A stretch of DNA of 64,000 nucleotides, from positions 10,830,512 through 10,894,511 of the forward strand of contig NC_092665.1 in NCBI RefSeq assembly GCF_032118995.1, written 5' to 3'. Below the pieces are notes generated by a model, which was given only the letters and a program-made list of their open reading frames with translations, was not told the origin of the DNA and did no database searches. Position 1 is the stretch's first letter; each line of letters begins with the position of its first letter. The position numbers and the translations under genes were made by a program. The DNA is from Asterias amurensis. Lineage: Eukaryota > Echinodermata > Asteroidea > Forcipulatida > Asteriidae. Shown piece after piece: positions 48,891 through 60,879 of the stretch.

Positions 48891-49116
48891 TTAAAGGCAG
48901 TGGACACTATTGGTAATTACTCAAAATAATGATTAGCAAAAAACCTTACTTGGTGTCGAGTAATGGGGAGAGGTTGATGGTATAAAACATTGTGAGAAAC
49001 GGCTCCCTCTGAAGTGACGTAGTTTTCAAGAAAGACGCAATTTTCTGCAAATTTTATTTCGATACACCAAGTGAGAAGACTGGTCTTTGACAATAACTAG
49101 TGTTCACTGTCTTTAA
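48891..49116. mobile_element. TTAA miniature element, shortened
   Basis: TTAAAGGCAGTGGACACTAT to actagtgttcactgtctttaa; the hairpin centre is deleted. Confidence 0.85.
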
Positions 49117-50560
49117 ACATGTCCTTCAGTAATTGTAAAGCTAACAAAGCCCGGTCCAAACTTCCTGCGAATGCGAAGCAAATGTTGACGTAACATGGTT
49201 GTTTTTGAGCGAATGCTTCGCACAAGGTGAACGCAGCTCAACCCTAACGATTTATTCGTTGCGAAATGTGAAATCATCATTCGTTTTCTTCGTTCTCGGT
49301 TGTTTCTACATCTCCCTGGGTACGGGATATATTTGGCCCTTTGTGGCTCTAACAACCTCAAATACAACCATATCATTCAGCCAGGGTGAAACAGAAGGGG
49401 ACAATCCAGGAGACGAACGAGGCCACGAGAAACGCAAATCGATACTAATTTCGGTCTGGGCCCACTCCGGGAAATAAAGATGCCGTCTGGTGCAACCTAT
49501 AATACTCCATCTGCGGCGTTTTTACACATTATGCTTAACCCAGTATATATGAGTTTGCCTTTTTTTGCATTTAAATGTTTTTGTTGCTGTTGTAATGACA
49601 TGGGGGATTTTGTTTGTCTTACATGTTGCGATTATTTCTATAGCCAGTTGACGCATGCCTTTTTAACGAGACAATTGAGACAATTGAGGCCTTCTGGTGG
49701 CCTGTCATTCTGGTGCAGCGTTGGACATTTTAAATCATTTTTTTACACCGTTTATTTTTCTCCTTTTCCGGGTGAAAATAAGGGGGACTGTGAACTCTAT
49801 CTCTACGTCATGTATTTGTTGTGACTTTGTTTCCGGGATGCACGTGCCCCTAGAGTCCCCATCCCCGGGGGCTATTTATTTTTATTTTACTTTCCCAAAC
49901 GACATTGCAATGATTTGGTAAAAGAGCAGGCTAATTTCATTATGACGTAATCTGACGGAAAGAGCCAATCACAGCGTCAGGGGAAAACAATAGTGCAATG
50001 TCGTTTGGGGAAAAAAATCAAGGCCGGGCCCAATGTCACTGCGCTGCTTAACGGTAAGCAAATTTGCGTGCTTACTGTAGCAGACAAATGTGCTTAAGCC
50101 GTAGCGTATTTCACAGGTTAGCAAAAACATTGGACTGCCTTATAGTGTTTTTACCGTGGATTTGCATTGTAACGTAATTTATTTTTGTTTACTGTACGTG
50201 ATGCAATGTACACATTATTGAAAGAAGGGTGTTTGTTTTATACCTGGTCTCTATTTGTTGAAAATATAAGCCACTAAGAGTGTTTTTTTTTTAATCATTC
50301 TTTTTAGAAATCCAAACCCTAAAAAACACACTTTATCGAAAAGAAACAAGAAATAAACAAGCAAACAATAAAACACACACGAACAAACAAACGAAATTTG
50401 CTACTTTTTTAAAACAGCACAAAATATGATAATTTGAAGAAAAAAAAATGCATCCGGGATAACAAATACTGTTTATAACTTACCGTACGTAACAAGCATC
50501 ATTGTACGGGTATAACCGCTGATACTATTAAAATGACTTACTAAAAACTGATCCAACGCC
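49117..50560. repeat. duplicated block, copy 2
   Basis: 49287-49470 matches 36693-36880 closely, 49820-49860 and 50205-50360 match 37.05 and 37.32-37.45 kb in the same order. This is a diverged segmental duplication or a long repeat ~12.6 kb from its partner. It ends close to the relic protease exon at 50.6 kb. Confidence 0.6.
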
Positions 50561-50612
50561 ATCCCCCCCACCCCCTAGAAAAAAACAAAAACAAAAAGGC
50601 GACCTGGTCATG

Positions 50613-50683
50613 AAGCTAAATCGACCCTGTATAGTTGTGTGTGGGTACCCAATTAATTGGTTCGTCAGCGCTGCGCATTGCTC
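50613..50683 (+). pseudogene. relic of protease exon 2 (fifth copy)
   Basis: tgtgtgtgggtaccc...ttggttcgtcagcgctgcgcattgctc followed by gtgagt aligns with the end of SP3 exon 2 (tgtgggggtacc...tgggttgttagcgctgcgcattgttc, gtaagt). It encodes WFVSAAHC with the catalytic His retained and a working donor. Upstream, tcgaccct may be the R-P-Y part, joined by an internal deletion. No other exon was found nearby. Confidence 0.7.
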
Positions 50684-50814
50684 GTGAGTACTTGAACGAC
50701 CTTTTTTCCTAAATAACCTTCGGATTACATTTTAAGGAGATGTATTGACGTTACTCCAGCACCTTACAACCATTATTAGAGTGCTGTTGACGGTTGGAAA
50801 ACATTGACCTTATC

Positions 50815-51141
50815 TTAAAGGTAGTGGACACTATTCTTAATTACTCAACATAATTTGTCGCACAAAACCTTGCTTGTTAACAAGTAATGGGGAGAGGTTG
50901 ATAGTATAAAACATTATAAGAAACTGCTCCCTTTGTAGTGACGTAATTTTCTACCAATTTGATTTCGAGACCTCAGATTAAGAATTTTAGGTCTCGCAAT
51001 CAAGTATCTGAAAGCGCACAACTCCGTGTGACAAGGGTGTATTTTCTTTCATTATTATCTCCCAACTTTGATGACCGATTGAGCGAGATTGAGTGAGAAG
51101 ACTCGTCTTTGACAATTACCAATAGTGTTCACTGTCTTTAA
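50815..51141. mobile_element. TTAA miniature element sharing a TTAA with copy C
   Basis: TTAAAGGTAGTGGACACTAT to ccaatagtgttcactgtctttaa. Its right TTAA (51138-51141) is also the left TTAA of the adjoining Kolobok-like element, so one inserted at the other's edge. Confidence 0.85.
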
Positions 51142-52524
51142 AGTCACCTGGAAGTGGTATTTTGTCAAAATAAAGCTGTTGTCACTACAATGTGTGTTTT
51201 GATGAGTGGGATATGAACAAACGGTTAACTTTAGGTTTTTAAGAAATAGTTTCAATTTTTGTTACAAGTTTGAAATTAGGCCCGACCCGTAAGGGCGCTG
51301 TTCGTGACGTCAATCGAGGCTCGATATTTGAAGAGAAAATGTGTAGTCTGGCCCCGTACACTACGTCTGGTTACCTGATCGGTATAGTGCCTACGTTCAG
51401 AACTACGGTCACGAGCAGACTGCACGCATTGTATGGCTGCTGTGCGGACGGTCCACTCAGATTACCCATCACGGTGAATCACATGCACATCAACACAATA
51501 TAGTGACGCTTGGCGCAAGCTAAAAACATGCCCTCAAAGTTGAAACAAGACTGCACGCATTGTATGGATGCTGTGCGGACGGTCCACTCGGATTACCCAT
51601 CACGGTGAATCACATGCACATCAACACAATATAGTGACGCTTGGCGCAAGCTAAAAACATGCCCTCAAAGTTGAAACAAGACTGCACGCATTGTATGGCT
51701 GCTGTGCGGACGGTCCACTCGGATTACCCATCACGGTGAATCGCATGCACATCAACACAATATAGTGACGCTTGGTGCAAGCTAAAAGCATACCCTCAAA
51801 GTTGAAACAATGCCCGAATTTGTTCACGTTTGGCAAATGCTCCTTTAGGTTCGTCACGTCTTTCAGGTATAACACAATATAGTGACGTTTGGCGCAAGCT
51901 AAAAACATGCCCTCAAAGTTGAAACAAGACTGCACGCACTGTATGGCTGCTGTGCGGACGGTCCACTCGGATTACCCATCACGGTGAATCGCATGCACAT
52001 CAACACAATATAGTGACGCTTGGCGCAAGCTAAAAGCATACCTTCAAAGTTGAAACAATGCCCGAATTTGTTCACGTTTGGCAAATGCTCCTTTAGGTTC
52101 GTCACGTCTTTCAGGTACCTTCTTCGACTCCTCACTGGCTGGAAAAATTGTTGGGATGGCGTCATGTTTTAGAAAAGAACTTTTCCTTTCATGTCGAAAT
52201 GTGTGTTGTATTCCAGATTCTCGAATCAAGATGGCCCGAAGTAGTTGCTGTACAGCGCTGGAAAAGACGTCGGAGCGAATTGCAAACTGACCTCATCTTT
52301 AGTTGTTTTGCTGCATCCAGCAGCATTATAGACGTGGTCGTACAACTCACGACTAGGACTTGCACGTACGTGTGTTCGATGTTCGATCGAGGCAATTCGA
52401 CGTCACAAAAGGGGTAGGCGGGTCACCCCCAAAACAACTTTATACATTTCTTAAACATATAAACCGTTACAAACATATACTCTAATGTTTGAAGAAAAAG
52501 AATTCTATTTCCAGGTGACTTTAA
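51138..52524 (-). mobile_element. Kolobok-like TTAA element with THAP remnant, copy C
   Basis: Both ends are intact: TTAAAGTCACCTGGAAGTGG and atttccaggtgactttaa, with TTAA on both sides. The minus strand retains the region after the zinc finger (52160-52060, LKHDAIPTIFPASEESKK), but the THAP start itself is deleted. It is enlarged to ~1.39 kb by an internal tandem array. The best-delimited copy of the family. Confidence 0.75.
51418..52050. repeat. 131-bp tandem array inside copy C
   Basis: gactgcacgcattgtatgg recurs at 51418, 51549, 51680 and 51928 (spacing 131, 131, 248 bp). Each unit includes cggacggtccactcggattaccc and atagtgacgcttggcgcaagctaaaa. Units are highly similar, suggesting recent amplification. 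Copy B has one such tail fragment near 41240. Confidence 0.9.
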
Positions 52525-54065
52525 GCTTTTGTAACTTCAGGCCGATTTCTTAGGTTGTTTAGGTTGACATGTAGTTCTGCATGTGAGAAACTACCGCACG
52601 CTTTTTTTATGAGAATGTTAATTTGGAGACTGGTCTCAGAATTCTTGAGCAACAGGCGGCTTTGTCTTTTAAGGGGATTGTACCACAACATTTACTTCAC
52701 TTTACCAGTGGGCGGGCCATGACAGGGTTTTAAACACCTGCCTGAACGAAAATTTTAAGTCGTGAACTTTGCTGAGTTTCACTGAAAATGTTTCCAATGA
52801 ATTAGGGAATCGAGTCAGATGGTTATAAATAGATTTCGAATGCCCTTATCCAGCGCTTTTTGGGGAGATTTGCGAAAAGCCCCTTTACGTATTAACTCTC
52901 AAAACGTCATAGTTGGGAGCTCCAATTTGTAAAGCCGCTTTGTTGCAGCGTGGATGTATAAAAAAGCAAATTCCAAGACATGACGTCAGCGGCATTGTCC
53001 TCTGACTCGCGCCGTCATTGGCAGAAGTGTTTTTAGGTTTTCAAAACCTTTAAGTTGGGGCCGGTGTTTTTAATCGATAATTACGAACAATTCAGAAGTG
53101 TACACATATCCAAATTAAATTAAAGTGGTGAACAAGTGCATTATAGACATGTTAAAATACCATTATCCGTTAAAAACATTCCGCTCAGGTAGCTGTTTGA
53201 GATGTACCTCCTTTTAACAGGCTGGTGTCTGGCGTTGTTTACAGTACTATCGGCAATAAGGAAGGGACTTGATAATTAGGCCAATGAAAACTGTGATGTA
53301 AAGTCCCCACATTGTATATTATTTCTCGGATAGCTAAAGGGGCATCCATCAATAGTTATCAAGGCTTTGCCCACCGATACCAACAATTCGTCCTTAATTA
53401 TTGTCACACAGAACCGTCTAACTTACACCACAACAATACAAAACACTTCTAAAACGAGCAAGTATAAAAGTCCATACGCCGTAACACAACAATAAAGTCC
53501 ATCGCACACTTTGGCTGGTTTATTGGTCAAAAAAGCATATCAGCAAAATTAAAGAATTGCACAAAATGGACAATAATTATACTCGACTTCTGGTTGGCTA
53601 TAATTCACTAACAGGACGCTACGTGTGGCAGCATACACGGTTATCGTTGTAGTTTTTGTTGGTTATTTGTTTTGTTAATTTGCTTGGTTGTTTCTTACAT
53701 AAGATATTCCATTTTCTGGTTGCAGAACATCCATATCTTTGTAATTTATTTCCATGTATCCATGATAACTGTTGTCTATTGTACAACAACACAAAACAAG
53801 CTACACTGTCAAATACAACGTCTCATGTCAGTATTGAACTTGTTTCGATAGGGCTTGACACGTTCGTGTGAAAGTACTTACAGTAATAATGTTTAAAATA
53901 ACCAGAAACTCATCAAAGTGACTTTGCATGCAAGTTAAAAGTCACATCCTGTCCGTGTCAACTTGAGACAAACGTGCACAATTGCGAGCCTCGTGGAACA
54001 TGGAGTGTGGGAGGTTTTAAAGCGTACAACTTAAGTTAACCTGCAATCCCTCGTTTAAATTATTC
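52525..54065. other. no recognisable feature
   Basis: Intergenic DNA between copy C and the 3' end of SP4. Short open frames only. Confidence 0.35.
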
Positions 54066-54071
54066 TTTATT
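54066..54071 (-). terminator. SP4 polyadenylation signal
   Basis: AATAAA on the minus strand 23 bp past the SP4 stop codon, the same spacing as in SP2. Confidence 0.6.
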
Positions 54072-54093
54072 AGACATCTCAATCAATTACGTT

Positions 54094-56921
54094 TTACGCA
54101 CATTTGACTTCGCCATTGGTTTTCTTACTTATCCAGGTGCAATAGTTGGATATCTTCGTGTAGACTCCAGGATGCTTATCTTCTGCGCAGCCCATACCCC
54201 AGCTTACTATACCGTCAAGCAGAACACCTGCCTGATGGGAGTCGGCGGCGAAGTTACTGACGATTGGTCCACCAGTGTCACCCTGTTTAAAGATACAATT
54301 CAAATTAATGAAACTAAATCTAGTGCTCGACTTGCTTTTACTTCCCCTTTTAAGAGTCTCACTGTGTTTCTGACTATAAATCTCAAACAATAAAGCACAC
54401 AAAAAGAACCCAATTAAAAAAAAAAGGGTCATCAGCAAAAAAAAATGTGATCGACATAATACGTGCACAGCTGAATAGCAACATATGCTGTATCAATTGG
54501 CCTCCACTGGTATCTTTTATTTGTGGATTTACCTGGCAAGCGTCTCCTCCTGCAGCACTAGCGCAGAACATACCATTAGGAAGGAGACCATAAGCATCCT
54601 CACACTCCTGATGACTTTTGGAGTAAAGAACAACCTCGTGCAGTTCATTTGCAGGAATCCAGGTGCTTGCTACAATATTCAAACAAGATAAAAAGGAAGA
54701 AAACCTAGTTATCAATCCGCCGTATCTTTGACCGTGTGCTGGCGCTCTTTTAAGAAAAATTTTTGTCTTCTGGGGGTATGCGCGATTACCATATGTATAG
54801 ATTACAATATCGGCGTTCTCCCATTTCTGAGGGCGGTATAGTTTTAAGTTGTTTCTGAGGTGGATTTTTCGGTGACGGATGTGATTTCTGGTGGTAACGC
54901 ATTCCAGTCTCATTTATTTTGTATTTTGCATTTTGCATCCATTGGGTACAAAATCTACAACCGCATCAATACTGTTACATGACATCTAAGCTCATCCTCC
55001 CAGTAAGAAACATTTAAACGCATACGGGAAAAAGCACGACTCTAAACCCTGGGCAAACCGCCGTCTAGTGGCAGTACAGTTAAACAACCGGTCATACAAT
55101 CCAGATACAATTCACAGTGAGCAATAGTGCCTACAAAATGGTCTCCGCAAACAGAAAACCTGGGCCGGGTAGCTATTGTTTGTCATAAATATAAATAAAA
55201 TAAAACTTCAGTGAGAATGTTTTGCGGGAGTAAATAAACTTACGATCAAGGTTTCCCCAGCCGCTAACCAGCAGTTCCAATCCCTTATTGGGCTCGCTGG
55301 AAGCGATGCCGATAGCTTGAACGTCGCTGTTCACAGAGGCGGGTGTGTCAAGATGAATCAAGGCGATGTCGTTATCGAGTGAGCTAAAATCAAATTGTTC
55401 GTGTACCGTCCAAGTACCTTGGATAAACTGCTGGTTCGGACCGTCGTGTTGTTGAAGGCTATGATATCCGAGACCAACGAAGTCTCTTTCACCATCTTCA
55501 ATGCTAAGAGCAAATAATAGTTATAATAATAAACACAAAAAGAGAAATGTACATGTTTGACACATTGCACCAACGTCAAATCTGGGCTACTTATTTTGGT
55601 GGTACATTTGCCCAAGAAAAGTTTATGGATCGCCCAGAAAACACTTGATTTGCCCTTGCATTAAATACATTGGACATGTTTGATAATTGTCAAAGACCAG
55701 TATTCTGCTTTGGTGTAACTCAACATCTGTGATAGTTGATTACCCTATGGGACAATTTATTTTAAGTAAACGCCTTGAGAGTAGTATAATGATCGGTGAG
55801 TATACTTACGCGCATTGTGCAGAGGAGACTACCCAGTTCGGGTGAATTAAAGTACCTCCACAGAATTGATCTTTATCCGAGTACATAATGGCTACCGTGT
55901 AAGGTCGGCTGTGTGGGACAGACTCATGTCCACCCACAATGAGGGAACTCAGACAGCTTGGCATCAGCACCGCTGTAGAGAAATTAATAGCAAATTAAAT
56001 AGCTATGCTAACATAGAAAACAGTGTTGCAGTTAAAATACCACAGTTTTGAATAGCCGTTTATACAACACATTTTAATAAACGAAGGGACAGTTTCGTGC
56101 ACTGCTCTTTTGTCGAAATCATTAACGGATCCTAAATCTACCTGGCAAGTAGATACACCAAGCCAGCGCCCAAGTCGGAGCCTAAGCCATAGAAGTAGTA
56201 AAACTTGTGTCTGCAGAATAACCTTTCCTAAAGACACTAATAGTTTTAAAAACGAAGTCTCCGACTTCCCGTGTGCTTCGAAAACCATAATGCTAAAATA
56301 ACGCAAGCGAAATGGATGAGATAATTGTATTAATCTAAAATTTAGTCCATGTTAGCTCTTTTTTAACCAAATCACCTTTGTGTATATAGGTCTGTGATTA
56401 GTTTGATAAATGTTTCCCTTGGTTAATTGCACTGATTGCAGTGTACCACTCTGAGTTGCTAACAGAAAGAGGCCAGTGAAATATAGAGCTATGACTTCAA
56501 CCAAACAGTTCGTTATGTCTGACACCATCACTTCCCCGTAAGCGACCGGCTACTTGCAGAAAAGTGCGTGGATACGTTTGGCGAAAATATGCCACCAGGT
56601 CTTAAACTTTTAGAATATTTAACACTTTCAAATGGAGGATTTTTATAGAGATGATAAACGTACACCAGGCTGATAATTGGCTTTTGATAGCTTCTCCTGA
56701 GATATTGCTGAAAATATGTACCTGTTATTGTTCACGCAAGAAAAATAAACTACAGTTCACATTTTACATAATAATAATGAGAAACGTTTCATACACTTAA
56801 AGTTCTTTAGAATGATCTAATAAATCATTTGAAAACACCAGCTGCTTTATAATCAAGCTCATGTAGATTGCTAGGCCCCCAAATTAAAGAACCCACCGAG
56901 CACAAGAAGAAGTCCGTTCAT
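54094..56921 (-). CDS. SP4: trypsin-like pseudoprotease (Gln-Asp-Thr in place of His-Asp-Ser)
   Basis: Five exons read downward: 56921-56897, 55972-55810, 55503-55244, 54669-54533, 54282-54094; phases 1, 2, 1, 0; 257 residues. The signal peptide [15 protein letters not shown]... is followed by S-L-I-V-G-G. Gln61 replaces the catalytic His (SSAQC), Asp108 is kept (DNDIALI), Thr198 replaces the catalytic Ser (GDTGGP). The pocket Asp is Asp192. Exon 4 is two codons shorter than in SP1, in the loop just before this Asp (AAGGDACQ). The C-terminal cysteine pair is present (NYC...VKCA). No disabling lesion is seen. Both substitutions are shared with SP2, so they probably arose before the SP2-SP4 duplication. 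The donor of exon 1 is gtgggt, slightly weaker than in the others. A regulatory or binding role is inferred, not shown. Confidence 0.9.
55661..55745. mobile_element. TTAA miniature element fragment in SP4 intron 2
   Basis: acattggacatgtttgataattgtcaaagaccagtattctgctttggtgtaactcaacat resembles one end of the cagtggacac family; truncated. Confidence 0.55.
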
Positions 56922-56929
56922 GATGGCGG

Positions 56930-57024
56930 TTGCAAGGTGGTCGATCATTCAGTTCGGCTGAAGTGAAGAGACTGCAAACCGTCGCTCGCTTATATAGACT
57001 AGATGTTCATCGCCTAATGACGTC
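56930..57024 (-). promoter_or_regulatory. SP4 core promoter and 5' UTR
   Basis: On the minus strand: gacgtcat (57024-57017), tctatataag (56998-56989), gacggtttgcagtctcttcac, then cttcagccgaactgaatgatcgaccaccttgcaa. The block from gacgtcat to the ATG is almost identical to SP1, including the gaacatctagtctatataag lead. Confidence 0.85.
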
Positions 57025-58009
57025 TGTCGTAGGCATTATACCGTTACACATAACCTAATTTACAATTTAATCGATTTCATCGTCTTGATATTGGTATCTA
57101 ACATTATGCCATTTCACAACCACTCACTCTCTGAGTGGAAGATTTTTATCTGGGCTGAAATATTGTTCCGTTTCTGAATTGGTATCTGTGGAATGGTGTG
57201 TTAAGGCCATATATGTAAAGTTGTTGGACCTGCGGTTGAGTTTGCGTGATGAACTGCAACCACTGGCCACATTGCCTGTTACATTCTGCGTTGAATCTTT
57301 GTTTGAATTTTGGAACTGGCTTGCAACGCTCTCGTTCGGAGACATTTGGCAACAACCATTATCAAAGTAAACGACAACTAATTGCTTTGATCACACATCT
57401 ACACGCTGTTTAAATACACCCAGTTAATTTGTCTCTGTTGTTTCAACATCTTGGTGGGTTCCCTAATGGATAGGCATATTATACAAAGACAATGGGACGA
57501 ATGAGTCAACGAGAAGCGCCCATCGCTATTGCGTGCGGTCTAGGGCCCACATAGCATTGTTTTCGTTTTAGATCCACATTATTCTTATAATTTATTCTTA
57601 TAAATTAACTTTTCGCCTGTTGTGAGTTATTTTGAATTTGGTATGTTGTCTTATGTTAATAATGGTTTTAAAGGAACACGTTGCCTTCAGATTTCACAAA
57701 ATTTCACGTTTGAGGGTGTTCCTTATACTTATTAAGAGTTGTTCTTGCAATAAAACACATTTAATGTGTTGTAATTAGTGAATGGTAATTAAAAAAACAA
57801 ACACTGACCTCTGACCCCGAAACATGGCCCGCAAAATATATACGTTTTTCAAGCCGTCAAAACGATCGTCCGTTTATGCGCGATGCACAGCAGTTAGGCT
57901 GGCACCGTAGCCAATGGCCTGGTAAACCTACCAGAAGAACACGAGGTAACATACCGTTCTCTACCATACGACGTTGTGTGAAATGTAAACACACCATTTT
58001 GCTGTCAAA
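57025..58009. other. intergenic, with a TTAA element end
   Basis: TTAAAGGAACACGTTGCCTTC at 57668 is an end of the element family whose opposite end is seen at 43146 and 62824. 57124-57345 is open on the minus strand without recognisable motifs. The rest is featureless. Confidence 0.45.
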
Positions 58010-59458
58010 ATGGATCGCCGAAAAACACAGATTCAGCTCATTGCTCTACGCAAAGAGATGATTGAAGACACGTCCAAAAAGAAGGAACGGACACCTCGCC
58101 AATCAGGGTAAGAATAATGTAGTGGGACATGGACTAGCCGACGAGAGAGAGAGAACGGACCGTGATTGTTTATACCCAATGCAATGTTATTTATTATTGT
58201 GGACATGACACGTAAATTCACAGCCGTGACAGCCGCAGCACTGAGTTGTGAAAGTACATAAATGTGCATGTACTATGACTAGGTTACATGTAATTTTGTA
58301 GATCTATTCACTCGGTGCATAGATGGGGGTGGGGATTTGAATCGAGTGTCCAGCGTCCTAATGACTTGGCATAATTTACCCTAATTTACTTCGATGCTAC
58401 AATTAAAAGAGTCGTTTATCTGGCTGGGAAGGGGAGGACTTTTGTAAAAATTGTAGAAGTACATTTTAAAAATAGTACAGATTTATTAAATGTTTTTTGT
58501 ATATTTTTAACAGTTTACCCAAAATATTGTACCCAAGTCAACCCGAATTCTTTCAAAGAAGTGTGACCTTTCAAACAATAAAAAATAAAATTGTCGAGAA
58601 CTAATAAGTTATATCAATGGTTATGAATTTCTTGTTAAAGGTACTATGTGAGCAGATGCCAGGACTTGGCGTAAACATCTTGGAGACCTCATCAAACCCA
58701 ACCAAGCTGGTGTGTTTGTACCAACTGTAGGGAGATGCCAACACAACAGGAGAGGTCATGCTGCAAACAAAGGCCGGATGAATGCTTCTCAAACTTGGCA
58801 GTAAGAGACTGATTATTTCATACTGTCAATGGCATGTGCATGTATAACAATATACACATGTACTGTCAAAGCAGTCCAGTTTTGTTACATGATATTTTGA
58901 TCTGTCCGCCCCCCCCCCCAAAAAAAAGGAAACAAAGTAAATGTGTAAACAAACATTTAATAAGGAAACACAAATTTAAGCTTTCATTCATTGTAGTTAC
59001 TTGTAAACAGCCTCCTTCGCCAACGTTGCATTACCAAAAAACTTTACACTGAACAGCCACATCCCAAATTTTAATAACATCATGTCTTTGACCAGCAGCC
59101 GATTTCACAAAACTTTACGCAACTGCGTAAGTCCACTTGTGCAACGTTTATGGAGCAACTTGCGCCATTAAAATTGCGCAGGTGGACTCACGCAGTTGCG
59201 TAAAGTTTCGTGAAATCGGCTGCAGGTAGGTAATATTTGCAAAAATGTCACTTTAATGAATCAACATCAAGTGCATGGGTTTTATATTCCGTATACATGT
59301 ACAAATAACCAATTTTTATTTTGTTAATTGTTTCAAAAATGTTTGTGTTTATATTTGAAAAGATCTTGAGGCACCTTGTTCTGGACCACCATAAGAGTTG
59401 GCACGACATCACAGGAATGACATGTACACCAGGGGAGCATGATGTACACAACAAATGA
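58010..59458 (+). CDS. small gene with P2X7-receptor-tail-like cysteine-rich domain
   Basis: Proposed exons 58010-58107, 58686-58800 and 59363-59458 (102 residues), with matching phases 2 and 0. The first ATG follows an in-frame stop. Exon 1 encodes a short charged N-terminus (MDRRKTQIQLIALRKEMIED...). Exon 2 carries W-C-x-C-x-x-C-x-x-M-P-T ... C-C ... C, the zinc-binding pattern of the P2X7 cytoplasmic ballast domain. Exon 3 (ILRHLVLDHHKSW) continues that alignment and ends in TGA. Many invertebrates have stand-alone proteins with this domain. The usual later part (cysteine and tryptophan-rich) is missing, so the gene may be truncated or have further exons I did not find. The acceptor of exon 2 has a weak pyrimidine tract. 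Function unknown. Confidence 0.45.
59095..59223. mobile_element. foldback element
   Basis: gcagccgatttcacaaaactttacgcaactgcgtaagtccac is mirrored by gtggactcacgcagttgcgtaaagtttcgtgaaatcggctgc. It lies in the second intron of the P2X7-tail-like gene. Confidence 0.8.
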
Positions 59459-60879
59459 CTTTGCCACCCAGCCAGCCTTCACAGACAACATGTGTTGTGT
59501 CAGAATGGTACTGGAAATAGAGTAACACTACCTAGTTACTGTTTGTAAAATCAGGGATATATTTCCAGATAGTTTCAACTTTCATGTACACATGATTTAT
59601 GCAAAACAGGTTTTACAAATGGCAATATTTCCTGTTTTCAACAAGTAGATTCTTATTCCTAAATTAACACATAATGTCAATATTTCAACTTATTATTATT
59701 TTCTTTTGCACATTACTTATGTCAACAACTCATTGAATGTGATGTGAGCAGAGTTTGTTTTCATCACAACGACATAATATGATTAAGTTTAATTTGAAGT
59801 ACATGGCCAATTGTTTATACAATCATCGTATTTATTGTATTATTTATTTGAGATTTCGATATTTTGTAACAACAAACACACTAGAACAACAAAATGCAAA
59901 AACATAAACAATCTGTATTCAAATAAATTTATCTGAAATATCTTTATTCTGTATTCATAAAGAGACATGGATCATAGATGCAACAAGTTTGATAAACACA
60001 GTGCCATTTCAAATTTTTAACCTTAACCCTTGCAAGTATATTTTGATTTCAACCACATGCCTGTTATGAAATGCATGGTCAGAATGATGTTTTAGAACTA
60101 GTCATATTGTTGACTAGCAGACCATGTTAGTTCGAATAAGTAAAAGTTTTAAAGGAAAACCACCCAATTTCAAGTCATACTTGTGTTGATCATTCTATTC
60201 TACTTTGAAAACATCCTTTCTAACCATATGCATTTTACAACCAAATCACTTGATCATTGGTCTCTCTAAAGGGACTTTATACCTAAGATGTTGGTAATTA
60301 CTAATTTGTGATCATAAAACTCACTTGATAAAGTCTACATGATGAGAGGCATGTCAAAGGACTTGTTTCTATACTGCAATGGTGTTTTTCTTTCACTGTT
60401 TATTGCAGCTTATGTTGCCAAATTTAGCCCAAATTGTCACAGGTTTATTATTTTATGCATAAATATTGAGGAGATACACCAAGTATTACTAAGGATACTG
60501 CATGGGACTATAGTGTTCTTTGACAAAGGCCAAATTTAATTAATGTTTGCAAATACATCGTGTACTGCTGTGAATTGTAAAAACATTCAATAAATTGTCC
60601 ATATTTTTTTATAAAGTTCCTATAAATTTGTGACAAAGATTCTCTTTGATTACATACAAACTCTAGAACTTGCCAATAATGCTAATAATGCACTGACCTT
60701 ATATCTTATGCACACCTGTACAGACAATTTTGTAGCCAAATTGTGGAAAGTTACATGGAAATTAAATTTAAGAAGTGGAAAATCTGTATTTGTGTTGTGC
60801 TACAAGTTCTTCTGTTGGTAGTAGTGGGGGGGGGGGGGATGGCTGCTGCGGGTACAGGCCATTCTTGCACCATTAGCGG
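59459..60879. other. AT-rich intergenic DNA with a repeat fragment
   Basis: 60115-60330 resembles the right arm of the 42.8-43.1 kb palindrome (gttagttcga...ggaaaaccac...tctactttgaaaacatc...ccatatgcattttac). A poly-G run is at 60828-60838. No further exon of the upstream small gene was recognised. Confidence 0.45.

Noticed and set aside
54172-54393. Plus-strand ORFs over protease exons
   Set aside because: Shadows of SP4 exon 5 (similar shadows occur over SP2 and SP3 exons); the minus-strand reading has splice sites and the S1 fold.
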